Assembly (NCBI GenBank): GCA_036852015.1
Contig: JAANDG010000051.1
Coordinates: 310,001-374,000 of the forward strand
Source: Pelodera strongyloides
Taxonomy: Eukaryota > Nematoda > Chromadorea > Rhabditida > Rhabditidae
Reading direction: 5' to 3'
DNA length: 64,000 bases
The notes under the pieces were generated by a model, which searched no databases, was not told the DNA's origin, and saw nothing but the letters and a program-made list of their open reading frames with translations. Made by a program: the position numbers and the translations under genes. Of this stretch, positions 23,801-35,442 are shown piece by piece. The first letter of the stretch is position 1; every line of letters begins with the position of its first letter.

Positions 23801-25488
23801 CCTGTATCTCAGCATTTATGAAATTCAACGTGAAGTGCACGTACCACGTACGTGTACGGTAAGATAAAGCACCGTTCGCTCAATTTTTTACCGAGTTCAA
23901 GTATTTACTCACGTGGTGTTTATCGTTGTCAGAGTCCTTTAATTATTACCACCTGCATCTTCAGCAGAGGCTTGACTATCGACATACAACTACATAAACA
24001 CTAGCTTAGAATTACTCACGTATATCTTCCCATCTGAACTTTGTGAAGTATGTGCTCCTGTATCAAGCAGACGTTGCGATCGCAAACCCATTTGTTGTCC
24101 ATGCAAGTGCTGAAATGTTATAATTTAAATTGATTGCTAGGCTCCTACCCCCGGGAAGGCTTCCCTGGATCAGAAGGAACCTTAGAGACAATTCCAATTT
24201 GGATTAGGCTTTCCATTATTCAAACTTATAATATAAAGAATTTCATAGTGCATAGCATATTCCCACCAAGTCTCACAGTTCTTCGTTACAGAATCTCCTT
24301 CCTTATACCATACACCATCGTTCTCGCATACTGAAAAAGTTGAAACAAAACATTACTAAATACTTATTGGATGATAACGTTTATGAAAAGACAGTATTCA
24401 AGCTGTATTGCACGCGGTTTTTAGATAATTCTGTTCAGTCTGCACGGGAAATACATAATCGACGAAAGTTCAGTTGTCCTGCATACGGTTCAAAACTACA
24501 TGCCATATCGCTTTAAAGGGTCAGGCCCATTTCAAATGACCCCTATTTTTGATAATTCCATCTGACTCTTTATGTCAAATATAGTAGGATACGATATTTT
24601 TCTAATTTTCAGGCACAAAATTCACGCAGTATTCAGCAATTTACCATTGCCAGTCATACCCAGCTATTTATCGCAGTTGTCACGCCCTTTCGCTCTCATT
24701 GGGCAATATGCTATATTGGGCGTGGCGATTGCGATATTGGCCAATCAGCGCGAATGGGCGTGCCAACTGCGATAAATAGTTGGGTATGAGTGCCCACGGT
24801 AAATTGATGAATAGTGTGTGAATTTTGCGCTTGAAAATTAGAAAAATATTGCATCCTACTATATGTGACATGGAGAATCAGATGGAATCGTCAAAAATAG
24901 GGGTCATTTGAAATGGGCCTGACCCTTTAATATTCACCTGGGCCAAATCTAACAATAACCAAAGTCTGTTACCTAATCCATTCATATCGTTCTGCATCGA
25001 GTCTTCATCAACCCCCTTGCATACAGCTTCAAAGTCGGGGCAACAGTCATTGCCACCGTCGGGCCCGCGGTCGCAGAACATGTCGCAGTAGCAGAGATGG
25101 TCGCCCAGGATTGGCGCCGTACAGTCGTCATCTCTGAAGTATGGTTACAGTAATTAGGGGACCCTAGTTAGGGAATACTGTAATATCGTCAGCTCTGAAG
25201 CAGGGTTACGGTAGGAATGTGACCTTTACAGTAACTATGCATATTATGGATGCTGTAGCGGCAATGTAGTATCGTCGTCTCTGAGGTAGGGGGTACGACA
25301 GGTACGCGCGAGCAAGCGGGAGTCTCCATTGGCCTCACCGTATGCAGCGGTAAGCTACGCACAAGCATACGCATATATTACATGGGAATATGAAATTGCG
25401 TCTCACACCGCTTTAAAATAAACCCCACTTCCTTACCTGTTCGTACAGCAAGTGGGTGCCCTCTTTGAGCAGTACTCTCCGGGAATTC
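17846..25488 (-). CDS. TINAG-like protein: somatomedin-B-like domain plus inactive cathepsin-B fold (5' exon missing)
   Basis: Exons in transcript order: 25488-25437, 25133-24973, 24330-24267, 24109-24020, 23783-23726, 23547-23419, 23140-23082, 22875-22801, 21873-21814, 20055-19897, 19645-19550, 19246-19160, 18596-18457, 17922-17846. All phases agree and encode 435 residues. Domains: a cysteine-rich somatomedin-B-like region (GEYCSKR...[24 protein letters not shown]), a VWC-like [13 protein letters not shown], a propeptide-like NYTQFWG, then a peptidase C1 fold. The catalytic cysteine is serine ([11 protein letters not shown]), whereas the histidine ([13 protein letters not shown]) and asparagine ([10 protein letters not shown]) remain. 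The Cys-to-Ser change is typical of TINAG and TINAGL1, which are matrix glycoproteins rather than enzymes. The C terminus ends in an unusually basic K/R tail of about 20 residues. The signal-peptide exon, which must end in phase 1, was not found upstream. Confidence 0.93.
18881..18907. repeat. Poly-G tract, 27 bases
   Basis: Uninterrupted run of 27 G on the + strand (poly-C on the coding strand) within an intron of the TINAG-like gene. Its length is likely to vary or be mis-sequenced. Confidence 0.95.
21113..21200. repeat. Impure CT-rich microsatellite
   Basis: Run of CTCT/CCCT units in a long intron of the TINAG-like gene. Confidence 0.7.
22019..22726. mobile_element. T3 MITE, copy with internal insertion
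   Basis: Left target TTAA at 22015-22018, right target CTAA at 22727-22730. Ends AGGGTCAGGCCCATTTCAA / TTGAAATGGGCCTGACCCT. The internal stem includes CAGTCATACCCAACTATC and its complement. About 300 bases longer than the copy at 24517; the extra sequence, about 22300-22640, is unrelated. Confidence 0.85.
24395..24512. mobile_element. T2 element abutting a T3 element
   Basis: The right end ACATGCCATATCGCT is followed by TTAA at 24513-24516; the diverged left end is TGTATTGCACGCGG. The same TTAA begins the next element, so two elements share one target. Confidence 0.65.
24517..24926. mobile_element. T3 MITE, 410 bp full-length copy
   Basis: TTAA on both sides (24513-24516, 24927-24930). Terminal inverted repeats AGGGTCAGGCCCATTTCAAA. 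A large part of each arm pairs, giving a near-complete palindrome with a central GGGCAATATGCTATATTGGGCG region. Located in an intron of the TINAG-like gene about 46 bases from the exon at 24973. Confidence 0.92.
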
Positions 25489-28040
25489 CTGAAAATTATC
25501 GATTTTTCTCGAGATATTGATTTTTTTTCCAAGTTATCGATTTATCTCAAAATATAGGTTTGAAAGTTATCGATTTTTTTTCTCGAGTGATTGATTTCAA
25601 ATAGCTAATTGTGATCATAATCCATTTAACTGTACTGGCAAAACAATCAGTAGCCGCGCAAAAAAAAAACGGCCAACAAAACTGAAAAGTGTTACACATG
25701 TTCTGTGTATTTGTAGAATCTAGTCACAGGCATACGTGTAGCTAATTAAATTAGAGAACGTTAGAAACGTTAGAAAGAACACCTCACGGGAAAGTGGCAA
25801 CGAGTCGCGGAAGAAATTTTATATGTGAATACACACATTTTCGGATGGATCTTTGAGCTTTGAGGTGAGGTGCATATATTTGAATTACATATTATCACGT
25901 CCAGTGTGTGTCCCAAACCACGTGCCACATCACTTTAAGCAAGGGTCAGACTCGTGACCAACGTATGTGACTATGCCGATGTGTTTTAAACCGTATACTC
26001 ATATACAATGAAAAAATAGATGTGAACCCGCCCCTTCCCCAATTTCTCCCCAAAAAACTTCCCATGGTTTCCCACACTGGGTGAAAAACGGAAAGACAAC
26101 GCTAGTAGATACTACCCTTATACTGATAGGTGATAGTGTTAGACCGAGAGCAGGTTCTATTTCTATAGAATGAAAAAGGCTTCTTCAACTATGTGATAGC
26201 AAATGACCTTCCAAAGTGTGGTGCCGACGTTTTTAGTGATTGATTGAGATTTACGATATGTGAAATATATAGTAAAGTGAAATTTTTGATAAAATACTTC
26301 CGGAATACACTCTGCATATAAGTTTTTCGAATGTTAATTAGCATATTGATGAGGTACTGGTACTGTAATACTGTAGGGGCTGGTGATGGTGCTATGTAGT
26401 AGGGTAGGGAACGCATATAGAAGTGTATGTTTTCTGCTTTGCTCTTTACTTACGCCCTTGAAGAGTTATAGTTATATTTAGTTTTACCTTATCTTATTTA
26501 GAAGAAGAATTTTCGGGATTATTTAAAAAAATTCCATCATGATTCATTCCATGAATTGCCACTACAGTTTGTTGACGATTTTTATTTTTATAGTTTTTGT
26601 TTCACTGCGTTTGCTTCCGAATTCCATTAACAAAACAAAGACAAGCCTATCAGTCAAAACATTCAACAATTATTAGTGGATACAAATTTCACCAAAAGCT
26701 TTTTGTGAAGAAAATGGGAGCATAATTTATATAATCTATATAATTTCATCGAAAGGTAACCCCGAGAACTATGATAAGGACCAATAGTAAGAATATGAAA
26801 TTAAAAAAAAAACTTTTCTTATTCTACACTAATGTAATATTTTCATCCAAGATCCGTGTACCATATTGGCGAAGTCGTTATTTACCGACGGCCTAATTTT
26901 CAAACCAAAAGCTCGAACACATCGTAAAATTTAATTGCCTTGTTCAATATATTGTTTCTCGCGCACTGGTGAGAAAATATTGACGATATCATTAAAAAAA
27001 CCGCCATTATAGGGATCGAAAATAGCGCCACTTTTGAACGAAAAGACTTGAGAAAATACACATTTATCCTGGTTTGACCTGATAATATTTACGATTTACG
27101 ATGCTAGGCGAGGTTTTCTTTTCTTTTTCCGAATTTACCGCGCAACGGGGTCAATTGGATAGTGCAGCATTGATACATTACATTATGTGCATTAAAGCGG
27201 TACAACATCCGGATTTGAAACGTTTCTGGACCCATCTAGTGAATTTTTATAGTAGTTTGCATACAAATGAAAATTCAGTTGTCCGAAGGCTCAGTCACTT
27301 GCAAATGTGTTTCCTAATATTTTATGAAAAACAATGGGAGTGCTCAATATTGGCAGGGAAAGCCGCATTGCTTAGTATGCTAATTTGGGCTCTAGGAACA
27401 AAATAAACATCTATAGTCTGGAGCCCCAAAAACGTGGAAGAACGCTAGCATTATGGTACAAATTTTTAATAATTAATAATATTTTACGCCCCTATCCCTC
27501 TAAAGTAACTGCTCGTGGGCCATAATTAGTATAGCCGTATAGCTACCGGCCTGCTACATAAACTAAACCTAGAACAAGGCCATATTTGAATGCTGAGAAA
27601 TGCAGTTACCAGCTGCCGCGCGCCGGTTGTAATTCATTGAGCATTTACAAATGAATTTAAAGCGGTAAGGCACGTGATTTGTGAAGTGTGCAACTGCATG
27701 TATTATATGCAAATATTATTGCACAGAATGGTATAGAAAGAACACACATTGCATATAATACATGGAAAGTATGACGGCTTATGGCTATGATCTGTTCATG
27801 AAAAGTACTATATAGCGATCTCGAATAGCATATTACATGTGCTATATGGGCTATATCCCCAGCTCAAAAATCTAGTATGGAAAAACAACAAACAAACAGT
27901 ACTAACCAGAGCTAAACAGCCAAAATACAGATATGAAGAAAAAAAACATATGCAAGAACATCATAGTACAGGAAGCTATGAGAAGAAAGAAGACAAAGAA
28001 AAGAAGAAACCAAAAGGGCAAATTACTACCGCAGGCCCTA
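25489..28040. other. Upstream region of the TINAG-like gene
   Basis: Must contain its promoter and signal-peptide exon, but I found no minus-strand ATG followed by a hydrophobic stretch ending in a phase-1 donor. The region is AT-rich, with T2 end fragments near 25905-25938, 27190-27235 and 27655-27720. Confidence 0.4.
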
Positions 28041-28052
28041 GTGTGTTTTTGA

Positions 28053-28179
28053 AGCGGTATGGTGCTTGGTTTTATTTAAAAAGCCGTTCCAGCAGAGTAT
28101 TTCACAAAATTTACATACAATACACGATCATGGGACCATAGCGTCAAATTCATGTTTCAAAACCAGCTGTTATACCGCT
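28053..28179. mobile_element. T2 MITE
   Basis: Left end AGCGGTATGGTGCTTGG preceded by TTGA; right end GCTGTTATACCGCT followed by TTAA at 28180-28183. Short imperfect palindrome. Confidence 0.7.
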
Positions 28180-28410
28180 TTAAAACCGGAATCTCAAAAA
28201 CCCACCTTTGAATCCCCTTGCTGTCACCGTCGTTTGGAAATAATATAGTAATATTAGTACTAAAGTCGTCCGGCGCATCGTGGACGGTGTCCGCCTTTAA
28301 AGGGAAACAACACGAGAGAAATTACGGACTCTGTTCCAGTTAGTAGATGCGCGCGGACACAGCACAGGGGCGATGATAGTGCGACTGACAAACTCTATGA
28401 CACGCCCCCA

Positions 28411-28412
28411 TT

Positions 28413-28456
<44 letters not shown>

Positions 28457-28538
28457 TCTACTTTTCTCCCTCTCTTCCTCTATCTCTTTCTCTCTATCTC
28501 TTCCTTTACAAGAGAGAGAGAGAGAGAGAGAGAGAGAT
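28411..28538. repeat. (CT)n followed by (GA)n, inverted microsatellites
   Basis: A CT tract at about 28414-28453 is followed by a CT-rich spacer and a GA tract at about 28510-28537, so one strand can fold into a purine/pyrimidine hairpin. Confidence 0.85.
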
Positions 28539-29202
28539 ACATTCCATTTCTAAGCAAGATGATAATAGTGTACAGTTTGCTAGGTTTCATTTTCAAGTAC
28601 TTGTGGCACTAACCATAACCATGGCAAGTTATTGTTTTCATAAATTTGGCGCCAAGATCGCCGTGCATCGTCTGCCATTAAACTGTTTCCAGAAGAAATA
28701 TGCGAGACGAGCGCGAGAGGTGCGCAGCTCACCCGCGGCCCACCGACAAAGTTTCTTCAGTAAGGGATGGTTGGCGGGATCATACAATTGAACGTCCTCC
28801 CAAAATTGCATTAGCAAACGTTCACAATCACATTTGCATGGACATCATTTATGTCCAATGCCTTTTTGTTCTTTAAATACGTTCAAAATGTGATTTATAA
28901 AGATTTTCCGCTGTAGGGAAAGGGCATGGATTTGGGCTTATAGATCAAAACCGAAGCCTAACCCTAAGCCTAAGCCTAAGGCCTACGCAGAAAGACGAAT
29001 CTCTTATTTTCAAAAATAAAACGGGGATTTGAAGGTCTCTGGGGACATCATTATCACATAACCTGCTTCAAGTTTCTGACGTCTATGTTTCTAATTTCTA
29101 GTGTTCAACTGTGAATTGCTTTTTATACCTCAGCCTCAGTGTGTGCGGACTCATTGGCAATTTGCAGAATGTAAACTTTGTAAACTACACTCTACAACAT
29201 AA

Positions 29203-29942
29203 AATAGGATCAGTTTAGCAACACTACTAGTTACATACTTATTGTGTATGTTCCGGATAGGATCAGTTTAGCAACACTCTAGTTACATTTAAATTTAAAT
29301 TTTAAATTTAAAAATTTGTTTTACGCTTCAAGAGCGTGCACCTTTATTCAAGGGAGTTCAAATTACAATTTCAAGGTTTGCTTATGACATGTTCCGCAGA
29401 GGTCCTGAGCAGTAGGCGACGAGTTCCAGATGACAAATTGCTCGACGTCTTCGGGCTAGGGCCAGGAGGGATCGCCCATGATTCCCTCCTGGCTTACATA
29501 CTTATCGTGTATGTTCCGGATAGGATCAGTTTAGCAACACTACTAGTTACATACTTATCGTGTATGTTCCGGATAGGATCAGTTTAGCAACACTCAAGTT
29601 ACATACTTATCGTGTATGTTCCGGATAGGATCAGTTTAGCAACACTACTAGTTACATACTTATTGTGTATGTTCCGGATAGGATCAGTTTAGCAACACTA
29701 CTAGTTACATACTTATCGTGTATGTTCCGGATAGGATCAGTTTAGCAACACTCTAGTTACATACTTATCGTGTATGTTCCGGATAGGATCAGTTTAGCAA
29801 CACTACTAGTTACATACTTATTGTGTATGTTCCGGATAGGATCAGTTTAGCAACACTCTAGTTACATACTTATCGTGTATGTTCCGGATAGGATCAGTTT
29901 AGCAACACTACTAGTTACATACTTATCGTGTATGTTCCGGAC
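29203..29942. repeat. Minisatellite of about 54-bp units, split by an inserted dispersed repeat
   Basis: The unit contains CATACTTATCGTGTATGTTC, CGGATAGGATCAGTTTAGCA and ACACTACTAGTTA. At least one unit lies at 29203-29287 and about nine at 29491-29939. Units differ mainly at ACTACTAG versus ACTCTAG (54/55 bp), with the two forms tending to alternate. The array ends abruptly in CCTTCCATGACTT. No gene is nearby. Confidence 0.92.
29325..29488. repeat. Dispersed repeat inserted in the minisatellite (copy 1)
   Basis: Matches the reverse complement of 40822-40988 in three blocks: CTTCAAGAGCGTGCACCTTT, CCTGAGCAGTAGG plus GACGAGTTCC, and GGAGGGATCG plus CCATGATT. It interrupts the array within a TTACAT sequence present on both sides. 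Confidence 0.75.
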
Positions 29943-30407
29943 CTTCCATGACTTTTAACCCAATCAGCGAATACTGGATTGGTGCAAAAGACGGCTTGCG
30001 GCTGGCCAACTGGGGTATTATAGCTAGCTAACAAGCCACCAAACTACTATGGACATGGGCCATGGTACTAGTATTTGCAAAGAGTGCCCGGCACCCTTTT
30101 ACACCAAGAGGGCATTCTTTAAAAAGCGGCTGAAATGCCGGAATAGACACTATATGTAAGTCTGCAGTAGTGTTGCTAAATTGACGTATGTATAGCTTTC
30201 ATATACATGCGTTATGTGAGAATTATAAAAGCCAAGACAATTGCAATTGCTAGCGTTTTATTTCCGTAATGAATTGATGAAATGTTTGAAATGTTTTCAA
30301 AGTATAATAGAAGTAAGTGTGGGCGTCGCAGAAGGGTGGGTATGTGGGGTACCATAACAATGTGGTATGGTACCGCTGTCTTGGACGCCTTGTGGTGAGA
30401 AGATAAC

Positions 30408-32492
30408 TCAAGCAGTAACGGTGACCTCCTTGTTGAAGACGACGCCCTTATCCTCCAACGTACTCTCGACCTGAAAGTCAAAGTAAGCGTGTTGCTTGCA
30501 CTTTAAAAACTCCAAGAGTAGCATCCCGTAGTCCAACCGACTGTAGTAGCCGCAGCACCTAACTAACGTTGCCTACTTTGCTACCTAACGTAGTTGTCGT
30601 AGACTAGTCCAGTAGGAACCCACCTTAGTACCTGCATACAGTAGAATACCGTAGTTCCTACCTACTATAGTTCATACTATAGTTCATACTATCAACATTC
30701 ACCTAACAACCACAGTCAACCTTAGAATCTCACTTCCTTCGTCGAACCGTAGAGCCTTCCTACCCTACTCCTACAGTACCGTAGTCTACCGTACCACGTA
30801 ACTAACGTAATCTCCCTATCGTAGTCAACGCTGTAAATCTTCAAAAAGCTCACATTTGTTGCCAGGGATTCCCATTCAGCAATATCGATCGGCATGCTGG
30901 ATTCGACTACGACAGTGCCTGTGTAAGAGACTGGCTTAGTTTCAGCGTTAGTTCCAGTGCACTCTTCAGATAGGGTTTTTGGTGGAGTAGCGTCTTCTTT
31001 GTAGGTCTGAATGCATTTCTATGAACATTTATGATCCGACCAATTTTTGAGTCTACGCCATAATTCTAAGATCGTGTAATGCAAGCATACTTGGTGGAAA
31101 GGGTAATGCCAAGCGTTTTTTTTTGCCATCTACGCTGGTTCACTTGCACTCAGAGGCCGTATTCACCAACACACAGGGAGCCCTCCCTAAGCTCTCGAGC
31201 ACTCTGAATCTCTTCTGCTCTCGCACTCTTTAGCTCTCCGGGGAGGCCAGGGAGGGCGCCCTGCGTGTTGGTGAATACGGCACCTGCATATGCGATTCTC
31301 GTTGTCCTTCTCGCGTAGAATAGAAAATAATTCGCGTACAAAACGTTGATGTAGTCATAAATCAAGCACCACGAATGTCCGCTTTAAAAGTTAACATACA
31401 TTTGCGTCACGGCAAGTGTCCACCAATTCAGCGTTCAGAGGTTCAAAACTAATAGTTGTCGAAATCACGCTTGACGAGGCCATTCCGTTCACGGCCAACG
31501 CCATGTTGATCTGAAATTTTTGTTAAAGGGTCACAATCCCTCTAAATTCGCTACTGTCACCATTCTACTGTAACTCGGTATCGTGATTTCTCTCCCCGAG
31601 TAAGTTTTTCTGTAGCTCTTGACTCATTGCTGCCGCTTCTTAGCTTCACTGCTTCATAGTTGCCAGAATAAATATGAAATATATGTGTCCTTATTCTATA
31701 GAGAGGCTAGCTTGACTTTGAGCACACATGAGTTCGACTCTCAAGCTGAGCAAAATTTCGATATTCAAAGTTTATTTCAAATCAAAATATCCTCCTGTAC
31801 GTTAAAGTTTAAAACTGACCGCTGCCTTAACATCGATTTCGATTGCGGCTTTTGCTGCACCAGTATTTGCGTGCTGTGGGGCGACTAAATAGAAGGAACA
31901 TATAATTGGGGAATCTCCTTATTCAGGAGCAATAACGGTCTAAAGTTCATTGTTATATTACTAAGGCCGAGTCGATGTAGGTTGACGTTCAAAAGCAAAA
32001 GTTTGCTTATTACCGAAACAAAACATTTCAAAAACTGTGTAAAGCCAAGTTAAAAACCCACCCGGAGTATCACTGTACGTCCATGCAACTGGCGGTTTGA
32101 TGTCAAATGTGAAAGTTGGTTTTGCAGTGACTTCGCCTAAAATATAGCACATTGCGATTAATCTAAACCCCTTGTAAGAATTATGTCTACTATTTTCTGA
32201 CCATAAGGTACATAAGGTATATAAGGCATACCATAAGGTATACCAATACATGCCAATAAAAGTATTCATCGATGATTTGGTGCGCATACCGTTAGTGTAT
32301 GAAATAGGCTGTATCAAGTGCTACCAACACGAGGCGCTTTGCTCACGCCTTATGGTACACAATCAATAGATAGTAATTCAAGAAAAAAAGAACAACAATG
32401 ATAAAGATACCTGTGCCAGGCGTGCATCCATGTGCGACGGCCAAAAAATACGCCAAGAAATAGGCCAAGAAATAAGGCAATGAACTGGCCAT
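30408..32492 (-). CDS. Predicted secreted protein, 182 aa, family not recognised
   Basis: Exons: 32492-32411, 32136-32062, 31884-31820, 31510-31400, 31006-30854, 30470-30408. They total 549 nt with matching phases, and every acceptor is TTTCAG- or TTTAG-like. The N terminus is a strong signal peptide with a repeated hydrophobic YFLAYFLAYFLAVAHG, probably cleaved near residue 22. The mature part is rich in T, A, V and E, with only three cysteines (about 23, 117 and 138) and alternating hydrophobic residues suggesting beta strands (TFTFDIKPPVAW, VSYTGTVVVES, GVVFNKEVTVTA). No transmembrane segment follows. Exons 4 and 5 each pair a strand-rich segment with a cysteine near the middle or end, which may reflect an old internal duplication. 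Small secreted proteins are numerous in nematodes; no function is inferred. Confidence 0.85.
31153..31281. mobile_element. Palindromic element with GGCCGTATTCACCAACAC ends (copy 1)
   Basis: The left arm GGCCGTATTCACCAACAC pairs with the right arm GTGTTGGTGAATACGGC; the inner GGGAGCCCTCCCT and AGGGAGGGCGCCC also pair. A second copy is at 54499-54636. Lies in intron 4 of the 182-aa secreted protein gene. Confidence 0.85.
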
Positions 32493-33741
32493 TCTCTGTA
32501 AAAATATCCGTTATTTTTTATATGAATTGAAAGAGTACCAAAACGAACCCTTACAATCAAGGCCTAATTGGAAAGCGTCAGTAAGCATGCCAACATACAA
32601 ACAAGGGAAACGGTTGTATAGGAGAAAATAAAAATGCACACAACTAATGTTGTCTAATGGCAACATAGTAGTCTAGTGGGGCACTAGTAAGGAAGAGTTC
32701 TACTTCTTAACAAAGCGTATGCAAGCTAACAAGTAAAACATTTCTTTATACACTGCAGCACCTATATGTACATATGAAACTGATGGATCGCTAGCTGCAA
32801 TGCTACAATCATTCGATCTCGCACTATATATACCGTATCACTGCGACCAATATGTTCCCAAAATTTTTTATCGCACCTACGCGTTTTCTTTTGAATAGAA
32901 AATATAGAATACATACATTCAAAGCTTGAAAAATGAAATTATTCACAAAGTATAAAAAAGAAACGCTATGAAAAGTTTGCGCGTTTTTTGCGCGGTATTC
33001 AAACGTAACTCGGACTTTTACGATTTCCTAACATTTGATAAGAAAGATAAATATTACGATTTTAATGTTACAATTGCAGTTGGGAACTTTTGTAAAATTT
33101 CTCGAAGCAAATAGATTCCATAAGATTTCTATACAAAAGTATAAAGGGCAAATGGTTTCAGAACTCGTAACGGCGGGAACGCAATCACTAAGTAAATATG
33201 TATATTTCGCCCACACGCAACAAGCAAACTAGGTACATCTTTGAGATGAAAGGTAAGGTACTTGGTTAGGAAAAGTATAGTTATGGCAAATTTTTGGTAG
33301 TTCGTCGTTTTCTTATCTTCATCAGACAATCACATGTGCATTTGGGAGCAGTACTGTAATAAAGAGTAATTTGCATACGTAATTAAATTGTAACAGTCAG
33401 TCCAAATTCCAAATTCGTCCTCTTACTTCGCCAATCGTTAGATACAGAAAGGTATCGAGAAAAATACCTTACCAATACCAAGTACTAAAAAAAATCACCC
33501 CGGGAAAAACCTCCGGCCTCGTTATCGGACTACCGCATAGGAATCTACAAAAGCTTGAACTTGAGCTAAAACTGGGCGCACCTGTATCACAAATGAGAGC
33601 GCGGCAGGTGCGCTAATTTTGAGCCATAGGCGCGCTGATCGCAATGTGCACCATTTGCGCACAGTACACGAAAAATTTTGTTTGACCCTATTAGCGGGAC
33701 GAGGTGAGTTTTGCGTTGCGCTCGATTCAGCTAAAATAACA

Positions 33742-33914
33742 AAGCGAAATGCCGGCCGGTTTTTGAAAGCATTCTGGTCAACCGAATTCGTACCTATTTG
33801 TGCTAATTTTCTCCAATTTAGTTCGATTTTTATTCTAATTTATATTCATTTGCATAAGCTGCAAAATAATGATGGTCTACTCGTTGTGTTTCAAAAACCG
33901 GCCGGTATTTCGCT
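33742..33914. mobile_element. T1 MITE copy 4
   Basis: Ends AGCGAAATGCCGGCCGG / CCGGCCGGTATTTCGCT, right target TTAA at 33915-33918, left target mutated. The interior resembles the reverse complement of copy 5. Confidence 0.85.
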
Positions 33915-34377
33915 TTAACATAACATTTACTTGCGAAGATGGAAATGTTTCTAAATTACAGCTGGCGGTTACGTAGTAAACTTGCATATTCTACCATGCA
34001 GTCTATAATTCACCTTAGTTCAGGTGTTCCTTTTATAGCACATTAAGTTTAAAAATTGAGAAAGATACCGTACTTCAAGGCTATTCAAAACGGAACTCCG
34101 CATTTACTACTGTATTGTGTTTTGACCTTTTCACAGTTCATTTTTCAAACTTTGCCGTTGTCAACAGAAACCTGCAATAATGCACACACGCATTGAAAAA
34201 CTAATTCCAGGAAATACCTTTTTTCCACATGGTTTTCTGCATATTTAATTCCCTTGGCGCAGCGCCAGAAAAAAATGGTCTTAGTTTAAATTAGTAAAAA
34301 TTCGGCAATTTGCTAGTTAGTACACAGTTTGTCCCGTGAACGTGTTCCTGGACTGCGTTTAACAAATCTACCCTTAA

Positions 34378-34549
34378 AGCGAAATACCGGCCGGTTTTTT
34401 GAAACGCATCGAGTACAGCTTTCTTATGCAGCATATACAAATGAGCATAAATTAGAGTAAAAAAATCGAGCAACTTCGAGCAATTTAGCATAAATACGTA
34501 AGAATTCAGTTGTCCACGATGCGTTTCAAAAACCGGCCGGTATTTCGTT
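34378..34549. mobile_element. T1 MITE copy 5
   Basis: TTAA at 34374-34377 and 34550-34553. Ends AGCGAAATACCGGCCGG / CCGGCCGGTATTTCGTT. Lies 460 bases from copy 4 in the opposite interior orientation. Confidence 0.9.
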
Positions 34550-35265
34550 TTAATAGCTTTTTTTTCGTGCAGACATACTTAGACTTTAGACTTACATGTA
34601 TTTATAATTTATTCTACACACCTTGCATACTGTCATTGTAGCTAGCTCTTTCTGCATGGCAACTGAATTATCTCCCCTTTTATAATGTAATTTTTGCACA
34701 CATGCTTTCTGGCCTGTATTTCTATTGAACATTGATTTTTACTTTAGAATGGTTTGTAGTTTGATTGGACATATTCAGTATATTTTAAAATTTGTATAAT
34801 TACGGTAGTTATTCGCTTGGAAAATTGAACAACTAATTTTGGGCATTTCCGAAATAATGCGCACGATAAAAATTACATTTATTGAGTAAGTCAACCGAAA
34901 GTAATATATAAGTTAATTAGTACCTTATAAGGAGCGCACTCTTATTAAAAGTACAGTTTTCTCCACTTGACTTTGAGACCAGCTAAAATTGCACCTGAGG
35001 CCGATTTTACAAAAATTTAACCCCAATTGTGTTAGGTTAATTTTACCCACCGGTTGGCTACCACGTGGGGTAGCTGAACTTATAATTAACCCTGCTAGAA
35101 CTCACCCAGCAACTGTATTTCTCTCGATTTGAGAATTGAGACTGAATTCAGTAGTTCCCAGCAACTAGTACCATACTCATACACACTAATATGACAATGA
35201 GTACTTGTAAATAATTTAATGATGGTTTAATTACCCAAGTTTGAGGTGTGTTTATTCCTTTGTCC

Positions 35266-35442
35266 TGAGGCCAGTTCGAATAAATAAAATTTACCGCTGG
35301 GGTAGGTTACAGGCGTCTCCTGTTCAGCGTGCTCTCTCGCTTTTTCTGCTTTTGACAGGCAGCGAGAGAAATCCCAGAGAGCACGCTAAACAGGAGACGC
35401 CTGTACCCTACCCCATCGGTAAATTTTATTGGAACCGGCCTC
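35266..35442. repeat. Strong inverted repeat (hairpin), about 177 bp
   Basis: The arms pair through CCGGTTCC/GGCCAG-like tips, AAATAAAATTTACCG / CGGTAAATTTTATT, GGGGTAGGTTACAGGCGTC / GACGCCTGTACCCTACCCC and GCGTGCTCTCTCGCT / AGCGAGAGAAATCCC, leaving a loop of about 25 bases. Probably a palindromic transposon without a visible TTAA target. Confidence 0.85.

Noticed and set aside
22019..24926. Frames inside the T3 elements as small genes
   Set aside because: The same frames recur as mirror images in each palindromic copy and are interrupted in decayed copies.
28578..28791. Plus-strand frame starting MASYCFHKFGAK
   Set aside because: No homology recognised and it opens within CT/GA repeat flank; no supporting splice sites.
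29336..29587. 83-aa frame at the minisatellite border
   Set aside because: It is half dispersed repeat and half minisatellite; the other copy of the repeat does not keep the frame.
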